From: Mercenaria mercenaria
Lineage: Eukaryota > Mollusca > Bivalvia > Venerida > Veneridae
Assembly: GCF_021730395.1 (NCBI RefSeq)
Contig: NC_069378.1
Coordinates: 40,499,001 to 40,563,000, forward strand
Direction of reading: 5' to 3'
Length of the DNA: 64,000 nucleotides
Below, piece by piece: positions 50,057 through 60,989 of the stretch (position 1 is the first letter of the stretch; each line of letters begins with the position of its first letter). The position numbers were made by a program, and so were the translations under genes. The notes below the pieces were generated by a model. That model was not told the DNA's origin and did no database searches. It saw nothing but the letters and a program-made list of their open reading frames with translations.

Positions 50057-51079
50057 TTACTCATCCTCATCAGAACACTGATTGACATTGCTACAGCTCT
50101 GCCCATAATACAATCTGGAAACTACCTGCATGATCCTGTATTGAAAGTCATTCTTATTAATTTTCTTCAAAGGAGACCTACAAATTTTAGGAAACCCATC
50201 ACAACTTCTGCCTGGAGTTTTATTAAATGGTCTCAATTGACGTAATGACCTCTGTATAATTTCTTGATCTTTAACAGCCTTTGGAACATGGTGCTTACTA
50301 GATTTCTTCTGGGAAGCCACTGAATCAACATAACTAGAAATTTTTTCAATAGTATCAGCTGCTTTGGTACACCTTAGGATAGCCTTATCTGTCTTATTTG
50401 CACCGAGAGACCTTATCAAATCTTTTTGATTACAGACAGAATTTTCTTGTACCAGATCGGACTCAATATTTTTTCCCATACCCCCACGAAGGTTGGTGAA
50501 CGCCCCTTCTAGAGCTCGAACTCTCTGCATGGGACTCAAGAGAAACTCACATTTTAAAATAAAGTCTAACATTTCCTGAAAGTACTTCGAGAGTCTTGAA
50601 TGAGAAAAAAAGAATTGCAGACAGACCATTAAGCAAGGAATAAGCCTTGATATATCACCTTCCCTAACAATGTCTTCAAACATTAACAAATGTAACACCC
50701 AACGACAAAGGTTACAGCAATAGTTGAATACATAATCATCATCATCGGATACTCTGACATCATGAACAAACTCTAAGTAACCATATTGTCTCATGAAATC
50801 TGTTAACATTTCTTGCATCTGTGCACGTCTTTCAGAAAGTGATCTTTTAAAACTAGGCACATTCTTCGTTGGACTGCTTGATGCAGACTCCATCCCAAAA
50901 TACTCCAAGAATTGTTCTATTATCATTTGTTGTCCCACCAACAAGAGGAACTCGTGATGAGTCTTAAATGCGCCTTTAACCTTTCCATTTACTTCCTTGC
51001 GCTGGAGTTTGGATTTGTAATGGTATAAGGTACCAGACTGTCGAAGACTTTTCCCCATAAAAAGTTCCTTGTAGCATTT
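50057..51079 (-). CDS. Terminal 1,023-nt exon of the DUF6589-like gene
   Basis: It encodes 340 residues starting KCYKELF right after a TTTTCACAG acceptor and ending QCSDEDE. It contains most of the recognisable DUF6589 C-terminal blocks and a basic, probably disordered tail (SSKHHVPKAVKDQEIIQRSL region) with TPGRSCDGFPKICRSPLKK. No domain beyond DUF6589 is evident. Confidence 0.8.
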   Translation of the reverse strand, partial: KCYKELFMGKSLRQSGTLYHYKSKLQRKEVNGKVKGAFKTHHEFLLLVGQQMIIEQFLEYFGMESASSSPTKNVPSFKRSLSERRAQMQEMLTDFMRQYGYLEFVHDVRVSDDDDYVFNYCCNLCRWVLHLLMFEDIVREGDISRLIPCLMVCLQFFFSHSRLSKYFQEMLDFILKCEFLLSPMQRVRALEGAFTNLRGGMGKNIESDLVQENSVCNQKDLIRSLGANKTDKAILRCTKAADTIEKISSYVDSVASQKKSSKHHVPKAVKDQEIIQRSLRQLRPFNKTPGRSCDGFPKICRSPLKKINKNDFQYRIMQVVSRLYYGQSCSNVNQCSDEDE

Positions 51080-54000
51080 CTGTGAAAATTGTAAAGTCCA
51101 TGTCAACAGTGTAAAATATATATATATACGTATACAGTCAAACCTGTGCTAAATACCATCAGTGGATAGTGACCGCCTTTGAATAAAGACAACTTTTCTG
51201 TTTCGCAGGCATTTAAAGAGTAAATTCACCTCTAAACAGAGACCACCTATTTATAAAGAACAAGCTGAGGTCATCCCAATGAATGCCTTTATTTACAGGT
51301 TTGACGGTATCTAGATTCCTATCTCAATCAGAGTTACAGATCAATGACTTGTGTAGCGAAATTGTTAACTTGTGTTGAATCATTGCATGAACCCATTTTT
51401 CATGATTTGAAGCCTCAAAACTGTTACTTGACAAGTAGACTGAATGCCATTACAAATATTCAAAACTTTGTACATATTTGTGCAAATTCACATATGGAAG
51501 TAACGCGTAATGTTTAAATTCTTTATAACTAAGTGATTAGAGTATATATATTATGCATATTATGTTGTTTATGAAATTAGTTGTGTCTCTGTAGAAATCT
51601 GACAATCACTAATAATAAAAAGAATATACACATGCAGGAGTGACCTTATTTTACTTTAAAGTCCAACTTAGTTTTTCTAGAAAGTACATTCATTTTGAAA
51701 TGACCTACAAGAAAGATAAATGCCCAAAGATACTTGAAATATCAAATGCATTGTATTTTGTAATTTTTTACAATCCAAACAATCATAGCATACTGCTATT
51801 AAAAAAATACTAACCTCAAGGTAATCTTGCTTTGTATGCCACAGTTCAATCACAAAAGGCTGTAGGTCTTCAAACCTTTTTCGGGGTGTTGTTGCTAATG
51901 TACGAAGATTTTTGGCCTCTTCCAATCTTACCCTTGTCAGCTGATCACCTCCTACTGGTACTTGGAACTTGTTCAGTAATTCAGTTGAGCCTATAAAAAT
52001 GATATTGATATGGTTTTAGCCCGCTGCATATGTTTAATAATACAATCATATAACATTAATAGCACGGATTAGACAACAACATCTTGGAAGATATCTTGGT
52101 TTTACAGAGCATATTTTTCATCCCCATCAAACATTAAGGTCATCTGAATCTTTAAAGGAATACTAAATGTGATTTATTTGTTACCAAATAATAATAGATT
52201 TTGAATATAATGAAATGTGCAGTGCATTACTTTTTATAATATAATTACACTTAAGATGTGGATTTCTGATAACCATTCAAACTGTTACAAAGTAAACAAT
52301 GCAAATTCAGATCAATACATTCCTTTCTTTATTAAGGCAGTGCAGGACTGGAATAGACTGAAAGTAAATAATCGTGTGTGCAGAAACAGTTGAGAGCTTC
52401 AAATAAGCTCTCACACATTGTTACTGAACATCACTTGCCCCAAAGCCTTATACCAGAAGTGGTTCTGCGTCGTATACATACAGATACAGATAATGTTTGA
52501 ACTTACTTGTAAAAGTTATCACATATGTAACTGTAACCAACAAACAGCAGTAACTGTCCTCCATAAAGCCTGAACTAGAACAAACAAAATTGTCAACTGT
52601 AAACAAAACATTGTAACAATGAAAAAAAACAAACAACAATTTCAACTGTAAATGAAATGAACACTGCAAGGAAAATGAACTTCAAAACATGCAGCTAGTT
52701 CACCATTTCAGGAAAAAAAACAGCAACTTTACTATAATGGTTTCAATACTGGATATTCTGATTTTTCAGTTTAACTATGTTGACTGCTTTATACTTATGG
52801 TTTCTTTTGGTAAATTAACGTCTTACTCAGCAACTATGGTCATTAGGAGACTGGCCATTAGCCCTGACCAAAGGGTAGTGAAACCAGGGATCAAACTCAC
52901 AACCCCTGTATAATAAAGCAAGTGCTCTATAAACTGTGTGGGTGCTTTCATTCTAATTACTATATGAATGACATATATTTCATATTTTAAGCTTACAGTT
53001 AATTTATAAAAAAGGTCTTTTGAAATAACATAATAATTACAAACAGATATTTTTAATTGGGCTAGCTGCCTAAATGAAAAGAAGGGGCTAATCAGAAATG
53101 GCCAACGAAAATGTTAACAAGGGCTTGAATACCACAAGGTGTAAAAAGATCAGTAACAAAAACCTTAAACAGGATATCAAGCCTTTGAGTTTTGCGAACT
53201 TTTATAAATCAAGTACAATTTCTAAAATTTTAAGTTCTTAAAAGTGGATCAATTCAAGCCCTGGTTACCACTATACAGTACAAAACTATAAACTGTGAAA
53301 AAGGCATGCAAACATCAAACTTTATTACCAAATGCCTTCACATAGATGTCACTCAGGATGGTTTCATATGTGTCAAGAATGTCGACACAATCCTCGTGTT
53401 TAGCTTCATTTTTCATTATTATAGGCAGCTGATAGACAGATGACTTCTGACTCATATGAACCTGGAATGGGTGGTATATGTGTGCTGGCAACACCGGGCC
53501 TAGCCAAGAAAACTCCTTAAGAGTAACCAGAATTCTACCTGAAAACACAAAACTACTTGTTTTAAATCTTCCTTAAATGCTATTGGTGACTAAATCAGAC
53601 AGTCTGTATTAAATATTCCCCTTTCCCTTTTCTAGTTCTTAAATATTCCCCTTCCCTTTTCTAGTTCTTGTGCTGTCTTTATGATTATGGCTTTTCATGA
53701 ACAAAACTGAAGTAAAACATTTAATTTCAAATATGAATACATGTATGAATGAGTACAGCATAAACTATATGTCTGCGATCTTGAACCTGGACTTCTACAT
53801 TTTTCATTATATGTCTAAAAGATTAAATGTCACAATAACTATCAACCTGACATATCCAACATTAAAATATACGTGATAAAAAAACTGATATATGTAATTT
53901 AATAGTATGTTCCATTGGAGCGTTGAAATATACATAGTAAAACACAAATTTTCAGTGCGTATGACAAATAAACTGCTGATACCATTTGAAACACAACCTA

Positions 54001-56831
54001 CCCAGTATAACACAATAGCTGTTTACCAATGTCTGCCTATGGTGACCAGTTGGAAAGAACATTTCAGGCCTTATTCTCTCAAGAGGAGTATGTCTGACAG
54101 AAGTACTATAAATGCCTGGCTTAGCTATCTGAAATGTATAGTAAAATAGTGATCATAGGTCTTTTAAAAGATTGCAAATGTAAGCAATAATTTTACCATT
54201 TTACTTAATTGAAATAAAAATATTACAATATTTCTATACACACTACCCTTTTGGCAATTTTGCGAAATATTGGTAGTGACTTTTGCCTTGATGCTACAGT
54301 ACCAAACAACTTTATATAAAATAATTATGTAAGATTAATGTCATGCTTTCCAGTTAATGAGCTATGTTAAAAATTTACACATTTTCTTGGCAATTTTTTT
54401 CATACAGAGAAAATCTGTGAACAAATGAGGAAAGAGGCAAATGATAGCCCTATATTGCTCATCTAAGTCAGCAGGCAATACTACCATCAGTAAGGACATT
54501 GCTGCCTATTTATAACTGCATCAAGGGAAACTTAAATCTATGCCGTCAATGGGCCATCTTGTTTTCATAAACTCAATAATGTTACAAAAGAGTCAAAGAA
54601 TATATTCGCTGACAAAGTTGTCAGAGAATTCATACAAATAATGGTAGTTGCAAATTGGTCCATAACAAAATAAATACATACTCTGCTAAAAATAATGTTG
54701 GAAGCAAATAAATGCAAGTCCTTGTTTGATCTGTCTAATGATCTATGTCCAGTCTTGATGTAGATATCTAAGTTATCCCCTGTGATCTTTACCAAAGGAT
54801 TGTTGACTAGTTCACGAGCTATGTTTTTCTCCATACTTTCCCCAGCCTCTTCCAGGAGTCGGATCTTGGATGTGGTGCAAAGCATTACACCTAGGTGATT
54901 AAACCTTGTCAGAGCCTGTGCATATAATAAAGGGACCATGATACAATGCACTGCTGAATACAATAACATTTTTTGTCAGAGTAGGTTATGATTTCCTGGA
55001 TGCCAGAATTCCTACAGAGATTTCCTGGGAAGTACTCCAAATTTACCACATGTTTGAAGCAATTGAAAATAATCCAAATTCAATTGATAATAGACCATGA
55101 TTTCCAAAACGCAACTGAGGAAATATATTTGGGGAAAAAAAACCCCAAAACACAATTTCTTGAACTTAATTTAAGTTAATTTATCATAATAGTTAATTTA
55201 AAAAAGTCTTTTCTATTGCCTGACCCTGACTGCAAATCTAATTACAATGTTAAGATTGAAATTTTGGGTGAGATACCACAATAAACACCAATCTACAAAG
55301 ATTACTCCTAGCAATAAAATAGTGATCACAATTTCATAAACAAAATTTACTGAAATTAGTTTATGTTCTTAACCATTTATGCATTGATGTATTGAACTTT
55401 TATATTAATCTTTAAATCATTTTTAGCAGACTTTTGCTGAGAGTTGCTACATTATTCCGCAAGACAGATTTTAAAGTTGACTATTTCCACTTAAACATGT
55501 TAAATGTCAACCTGGATTTGTTTCCAAGCACGAATGTCAAGTCATATCATGATATGAAGTACTAAGTATATTCCAATTTCTTAAGAATGAAAATTAATGT
55601 TAAGACTTCAGTATAAATGCATTTTATTATTTTTAACCTACAACTACTTTCATTTCAAAAAGGAAAACTTCATACCAGCTGAAGTAACTGGTAACCTATT
55701 GATAAAGTAATGGTTTCCTCATGCTATTAGCAAGTCTGCAAACATAGTTTCATACCGAGTCATCCAAATGTCCTTTGACTGCTACCATAGTTGTCAATCT
55801 ATGCCATGCTGACAGTTTTTCATTTCTTGCCTTCATTAGTATGGCATATGCTGCAACAATGGGCATGACTTTGTGATCAGATGGTTCATTTCCTCCTGTC
55901 ACAATGACTGTCAGCAGATCCAACAGAAATGGTATCCTATGAAAAAAGAAAATTAATATGACAGTCCGTTGTTTGAGTAGTATTTATTATGAAAAAATGT
56001 GTAGTAGTTTTGGTAGTCTGAAGCAGTGCTACAGATATACTGTTGTTCCAAACAAGTTTCAGAGGCACATTACCAGAAACTAATCTAAATAAGTAAATAC
56101 TACTTTCCAATATGATCTCTTATAACACTGAAGCAAAGGCCAGCTGTCAGTCTAGAATTACAATGTATTGAAGACCAGCGGACTACCCAAAATCTGATGG
56201 AGACTGTAAATAAGTTTAGTGACAAATATGTCATATGAAAAAAAATGAAATTAATATAGAGGATAACACTGACTACAATATAATTTGAAAAATACAATGT
56301 TTACTTTTAAATTAGATTGCAAGTACTAAGTAACATGCAAAGCATTGGTTCTTTTGTGGCTCCCAGTATTACACTTTGCATTTTCTCTCCAAGTCTCTGA
56401 ACAGACATGATGAGACAATGTTATATATAGTTATCATAACTCAATCAACTTTTCCAAACATTAAATGTAGAACATAAAGTGTTAAGTATTTAGATTAAAA
56501 TGCCACTAAATAATTAAATCTTAATTAAATCATGATTAAATCTTATAGCTGCTAGTCCTAATTTGTTGTACTGGTAAAAGAAAACTAGTCTGACCACATA
56601 ACAACATACATCAGTCATTAACCTAACTACAAAATGATTAACAATATAAAAATACCTTTCTGAAAGTTCATGGATAACTTCATGGAAGAAATTTTCACCA
56701 AGCTGCAGCAGTTTTTCTACATCTCTGTACTTGGACAAAACACTAGAAAATGCAGCAGTTCTTGTTGACAGTGTAGCACATGTAATATTTATATCTCTTA
56801 GGATCCTATTCTCCACAGCTCTCAATATAAC
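50057..56831 (-). CDS. DUF6589-like protein, seven 3' exons (5' end not found)
   Basis: Exons: 56831-56656, 55936-55756, 54915-54682, 54128-54002, 53538-53329, 51990-51815, 51079-50057. Borders are AG/GT and phases agree, giving 708 residues to TAA at 50059-50057. The order of blocks matches the DUF6589 family as I know it: KITGDNLDIYIK (D about 166), then GRILVTLKEFSWLGPVLPAH, LPIIMKNEAKHEDCVDILD, VGGDQLTRVRLE (D about 325), FVIELWHTKQDYLE, FLEYFG, FEDIVREGDISRL (~502-513) and LRGGMGKNIESDLV. The conserved acidic residues could be an RNase H-like DDE set, as in transposases. No start codon or upstream exon was recognised between 56.8 and 61 kb. It converges with the RecQ-like helicase. Function in the host is unknown. 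Confidence 0.75.
52808..52945 (-). mobile_element. tRNA-like SINE fragment
   Basis: Related to 44365-44505: shared GTCTTACTCAGCAACTATGG-type sequence and GCAAGTGCTCTA. It lies in an intron of the DUF6589-like gene. Confidence 0.45.
53115..53272. mobile_element. Short TIR element
   Basis: TTAACAAGGGCTTGAAT and ATTCAAGCCCTGGTTA form imperfect inverted ends about 155 bp apart, in an intron of the DUF6589-like gene. Confidence 0.45.
54002..54128 (-). CDS. Small internal exon of the DUF6589-like gene
   Basis: This 127-nt exon (IAKPGIYSTSVRHTPLERIR and on to VNSYCVILG) is easily missed. The donor at 54001-54000 (GG|GTAGG), rather than an earlier GTAAAC 25 nt upstream, is the one that keeps frame with GRILVTLKEF in the next exon. 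Confidence 0.65.
54430..54470 (+). repeat. Solo pearl-like head
   Basis: AAGAGGCAAATGATAGCCCT, ATATTGCTCATCT resembles the heads at 28922 and 29214, but no array follows. Confidence 0.4.
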
Positions 56832-57317
56832 CTGGAAATTTGTAAATTTGACATGGAATTAGTTATTACAAGTGCAATATATATTGCATGACTGTCATAA
56901 GGTACTGTAGTTATTCTGCTCTTGAGGTTGCAAAATAACTAAAATACCACATGACTTCACACAACACATGTTTTGTATCACAATGTAAAATCAATACTTG
57001 CTTTTCAATAACGATCATGCATTGGCTAGTTTTGCATGCCTACTGCATTTATTTTCACAGAAATGTATAAATTATATGTGGGCTTTGGTACAAAACACTG
57101 AAAAGAAATTTCAAACTATCTCAGTGTTCCAGTACATTATATTGTATGCCAAATATAAATTTCATGAAATAACTAGTATACAAAACAATAAAAATAATTT
57201 ACAACCATCAGATTTCAAGATTATTATCAGTGTATTGTCTATACTGTCATTTCTGTGAAACTAGCTTTGAGCATATTAGTATTTACATCATTTAGAATAC
57301 ATAAAGCAACAGTCAGA

Positions 57318-58190
57318 ACAAGAGCTGTCAGTGGACAGCTCGCTTGACTATTTTCAGTGCTTGATAGTATAATTAAGGTATGATTAAAACTTTAACATTA
57401 CAATAAGCATATTCATATAAGTCGAAAAGGGGCCATAATTCAGTCAAAATGCTTGACAGAGTTGCCTTCTTCTTTTTACAGACTGGGGACGTGATGGTAA
57501 ACAAGTATGCAAAATATTAAAGCAATACCTCAATGGACTTTGAAAATATTTGGGGTGGTATGCAAACTTTAACATTACAATAAGCATATTCAAAGTTGAA
57601 AAGGGGCCATAATTCAGTCAAAATGCTTGATAGAGTTGCCTCCTCCTTTTTGCAGACTGTATGCATGTTGTCAAACACATAGTTCATTCTGCATTCTTAC
57701 AAACTGAAGTAATTGATTTGTTGATTTATGCCAAGTAATATCGTAATCTCTTGATGGATGACATATATAGTCCTGGAGCGGAAACGAAACATACCCTGTT
57801 CATGCCATGTTAACATTTGACTGCAAAGTGTGACATTGACCTTTGAGATAGGGTATGAAAAATGTGCATGACATATCGTTTTATTATGGTTTGCATATGT
57901 GCCAAGTAAAGTTAAAATCTTATCATGGTTTTTAGAGTTATGAACCGGACAAAGAAAAAGGCTCCGTTGACCTTTGAACTCCAAGTGTGACCTTACCTTA
58001 GAGCTAGGGGTCTGGGTTTTGCGCATGACACGTCGTTTCATAATGGGGAACATATGTGCAAAGAACTGGTAGAATAACAGAGTTATGGAGTGGACACGAA
58101 ATTGCGGACGGACGGGATGACGGTCGGACAGACAGACGGACGGTTGGAAAAGCGCAATCCTATAGTCACCGAAACTGGTTTTCAAAAAAA
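57318..58190 (+). repeat. Pearl-like arrays, composite
   Basis: Head ACAAGAGCTGTCAGTGGACA and ~170-bp units as at 5.8 kb, switching near 57.67 kb to units with GACCTTTGA and CGCATGACACGTCGTTT, ending GCGGACGGACGGGATGACGG. The head and tail belong to different families. Confidence 0.68.
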
Positions 58191-59679
58191 AATAAAAAAA
58201 ATTAAATCCTTACATTGTACTATCCTGAGAACTATCATACCTTGTGTAAAAAAAAATGCACGTTTTGTTTAAATGATTTTAATTAAAGTTTATGGTATGA
58301 AAAAAAAGATAATGCCAATCACATTCATACGTACGTGCAAAGTAATGTGTATTCAGTGTTTTCCTAACCTACCAGTATTTCTTTTTGAACGCCCGTCTGA
58401 AAGAGGAGAACGCCCTTGGCGGCCGGGAGGGCGGCCGGCGTCCACATATTTTGTCCGTAGCATTTCTTTTTCATGCATGGAGGGATTTTGATGGAACTTG
58501 GCACACATGTTCACCATCATGAGACAGATCTAGAGTGTCACGCGCAAGAATCAGGTTCCTATGTATAGCTTGATCTAAGGTCAAGGTCTTATTTCAAGGT
58601 CAGAAATGAGTGTATATGCAATATAATACCACGTACTGAGACACCCTGTCTGCCGCAGTTAAATTGTTCTTGATTCAGCAATTTTCGCATAAATGCTGAT
58701 TTGGTGGTATTACCAGTTGTACGAGTTTGCATGTTTGTTGACGAATAATCTTAGAGGTATCGCGATAATCTTCCGAATTGCTCACTGTCATGGAGTTGTT
58801 TGTCATCGTAATGCGTCTCACACGATCTTAAACATCGGGATAGCGACTGTGGTACGGGTGGTATAGAAGGGGTACGTGTTAATATTGTTTTTTTTAAAAT
58901 GTATTACAAATAAAGCAATTGCCTAGAATTAGGACCATTTTGGTTTGCCTGATAAAGTATGGTATCATGTATTTTATCCTTCAATTTTTATTGCATGTTT
59001 GCCATTTTTATATACATGTATTAAATTTTTTGAAACTGACTCATTGTATAGGCACGTGCCAACCATGCCTTTAGGAAGCTACGTCACTGGATCATATTAT
59101 AGGTATATGCCATTCCTTGGTCCGTTCAAACTATGTCATGAGCTGATGTGCTTGTTTGCTATCATGATAGAACTTCTTTCAGAACTTGTTCGACAAAACA
59201 TACAAACGGTAGAAGCATTGAAAACACCCTCTTAATTGTTTTTTGATCCAGATAACATTAATACATTTATTGCCTACAAAAATGAACTTAAGAACATCCG
59301 TTATACAAACATTTATAAGCGAATATACATACAATATAAGGACATTTTTGTTTCAAACGTGAAATTATATAGCAAAAACAAATGCATATCATGTATTCTA
59401 CACAACACAACATACAGACTGGAATATGAACACATACAAATGACAATTATTCTGTGGTGGTAACCTGATTTACATGTTTGTTCCATCTTTATAAGACATT
59501 TTTAGCGTTTAGAACCTTTATGTAAACCTTTATTTTATACATATTTATCTAATGCCATGACCTTGTATCCTTATCTTAACATAAAGGTTAACAAATATGT
59601 ATTAACCTCTGCCAGATAGTGTCACTTTTGTAATACTGGACTTGGTGTAAACATGAATAAGATTCTGTATTCTGGTATG

Positions 59680-59945
59680 TCACTGTTGCTTAAGTGTATG
59701 TCACTGTTACCTAATTGTATGTTACTGTTGCTTAATTGTATGCCACTGTTGCTTAATTATATGTCACTGTTGCTTAATTGTATGTCACTGTTGCTTAAGT
59801 GTATGCCACTGTTGCTTAATTGTATGTCACCGTTGCTTAACTGTATGTCACTGTTGCTTAACTGTTGCTTAATTGTATGCCCCTGTTGCTTAACTGTATC
59901 ATAGTATGTCACTGTTGCTTAATATTGTATGTCACTGTTGATTGA
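59680..59945. repeat. 21-bp minisatellite, about 12 copies
   Basis: Unit TGTATGTCACTGTTGCTTAA plus T, with minor variants. The open frame across it is a repeat artefact. Confidence 0.88.
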
Positions 59946-59956
59946 AATAAAGAATC

Positions 59957-60172
59957 GTATATTGTGAAATCATTAAATTTCGTGGACATGAAATTTCGTG
60001 GTTTTGGTCAAAACGGCAATTTCGTGGGGAAATGAATTCGTGGATTACAACTTCTGAACATAAAGTGAATGGGAATTTTATTTGTTCGTTGGGATTAAAT
60101 TTCGTGGATTGGCTCAACCACGAAATCCACGAAAATTAGTCCCCCACGAATATTAATGATTTCACAGTAATT
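59957..60172. mobile_element. Palindromic MITE with repeated TTTCGTGG motif
   Basis: Ends TATTGTGAAATCATTAAATT and TTAATGATTTCACAGTA are inverted. TTTCGTGG and CCACGAAA recur inside. Confidence 0.75.
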
Positions 60173-60989
60173 TTTTTCTTCCAGCCTTGTGCCAGTTTAA
60201 GGTGTTAAGATAATTACTTAGCCAAAATGTTTGGTACGTTGCTTTTTTACACCAATAAAGCACTCAAGTAACTAAAGATCCATAGCATAAAGCAAAAACC
60301 GTCAACCGATATCACAGAGGATATTTTGTTGGTTTCGGTAGAAAATCTAGGTGCTTGTTTTGGTAATAAGCGACAAAATTGGATCACCACGCACAAACAC
60401 TAACATATATACATGAAGAAAATATGAGTCGTCAAAAATAAACATTTCAAACAAGTGACCAATAAGAACTTTTGTAAAGTGAAGAATTTACTAGTCGTTC
60501 ATAATATATTTACTGTCACATTATATGTTTGGATCAGAAAGAAGAACAAATGTTTAAAACAGGACAAAACATTTTAAAAACAACATGAAAGTATAGCTGG
60601 AACTATTTTTTTTTCTCATGGTAAAGATTAAAATTGTAGGAACTAAGAAGGATATTTCAAAAATCAGGAACTGCATCGGAAGGCGAATTACAGTTTAATG
60701 TGGGCGTGTCCTTAAAGTTGTAGTACTTATTGGAAGGACCTATACATGTTGACAACTACTTTGATTTTCTGATTTTCCAGGAAAGCAAAACCCTTTTTTT
60801 CTGTAGCAAACTACTGTAAAATGTAATTATAAGGATTTGAAGTTATGTCTTGTACGTTTAGACGAGTATATTGTATATAGGAATGGCTAGCACGATTTAC
60901 AGATTTGCAAGAAATACAAAAAAAAAAAAAAAAAACAACAACAGAAAGTTACATTTAATTATAATGGAAGTTGAAATATCTCGTTGCAG

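Larger units (their letters stand above)
56832..60989. other. Intergenic region; missing 5' exons of the DUF6589-like gene may lie here
   Basis: No exon was recognised on the minus strand. The region holds array elements at 57318-58190, a repeat fragment at ~58400-58640 (with a GC-rich CGGCCGGGAGGGCGGCCGG patch), a 21-bp minisatellite and a MITE. Open frames at 58945 and 59236 show no domain. Confidence 0.45.

Noticed and set aside
57697-58185. 162-aa minus-strand open frame
   Set aside because: It covers the array units and ACGG-type tail of a pearl-like element and shows no domain.
58945-59235. 96-aa plus-strand open frame as a small membrane protein
   Set aside because: Low-complexity hydrophobic composition in AT-rich DNA, with no splice context or recognisable motif.
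59653-59904. 83-aa leucine-rich open frame
   Set aside because: It translates a 21-bp minisatellite; there is no other coding sign.
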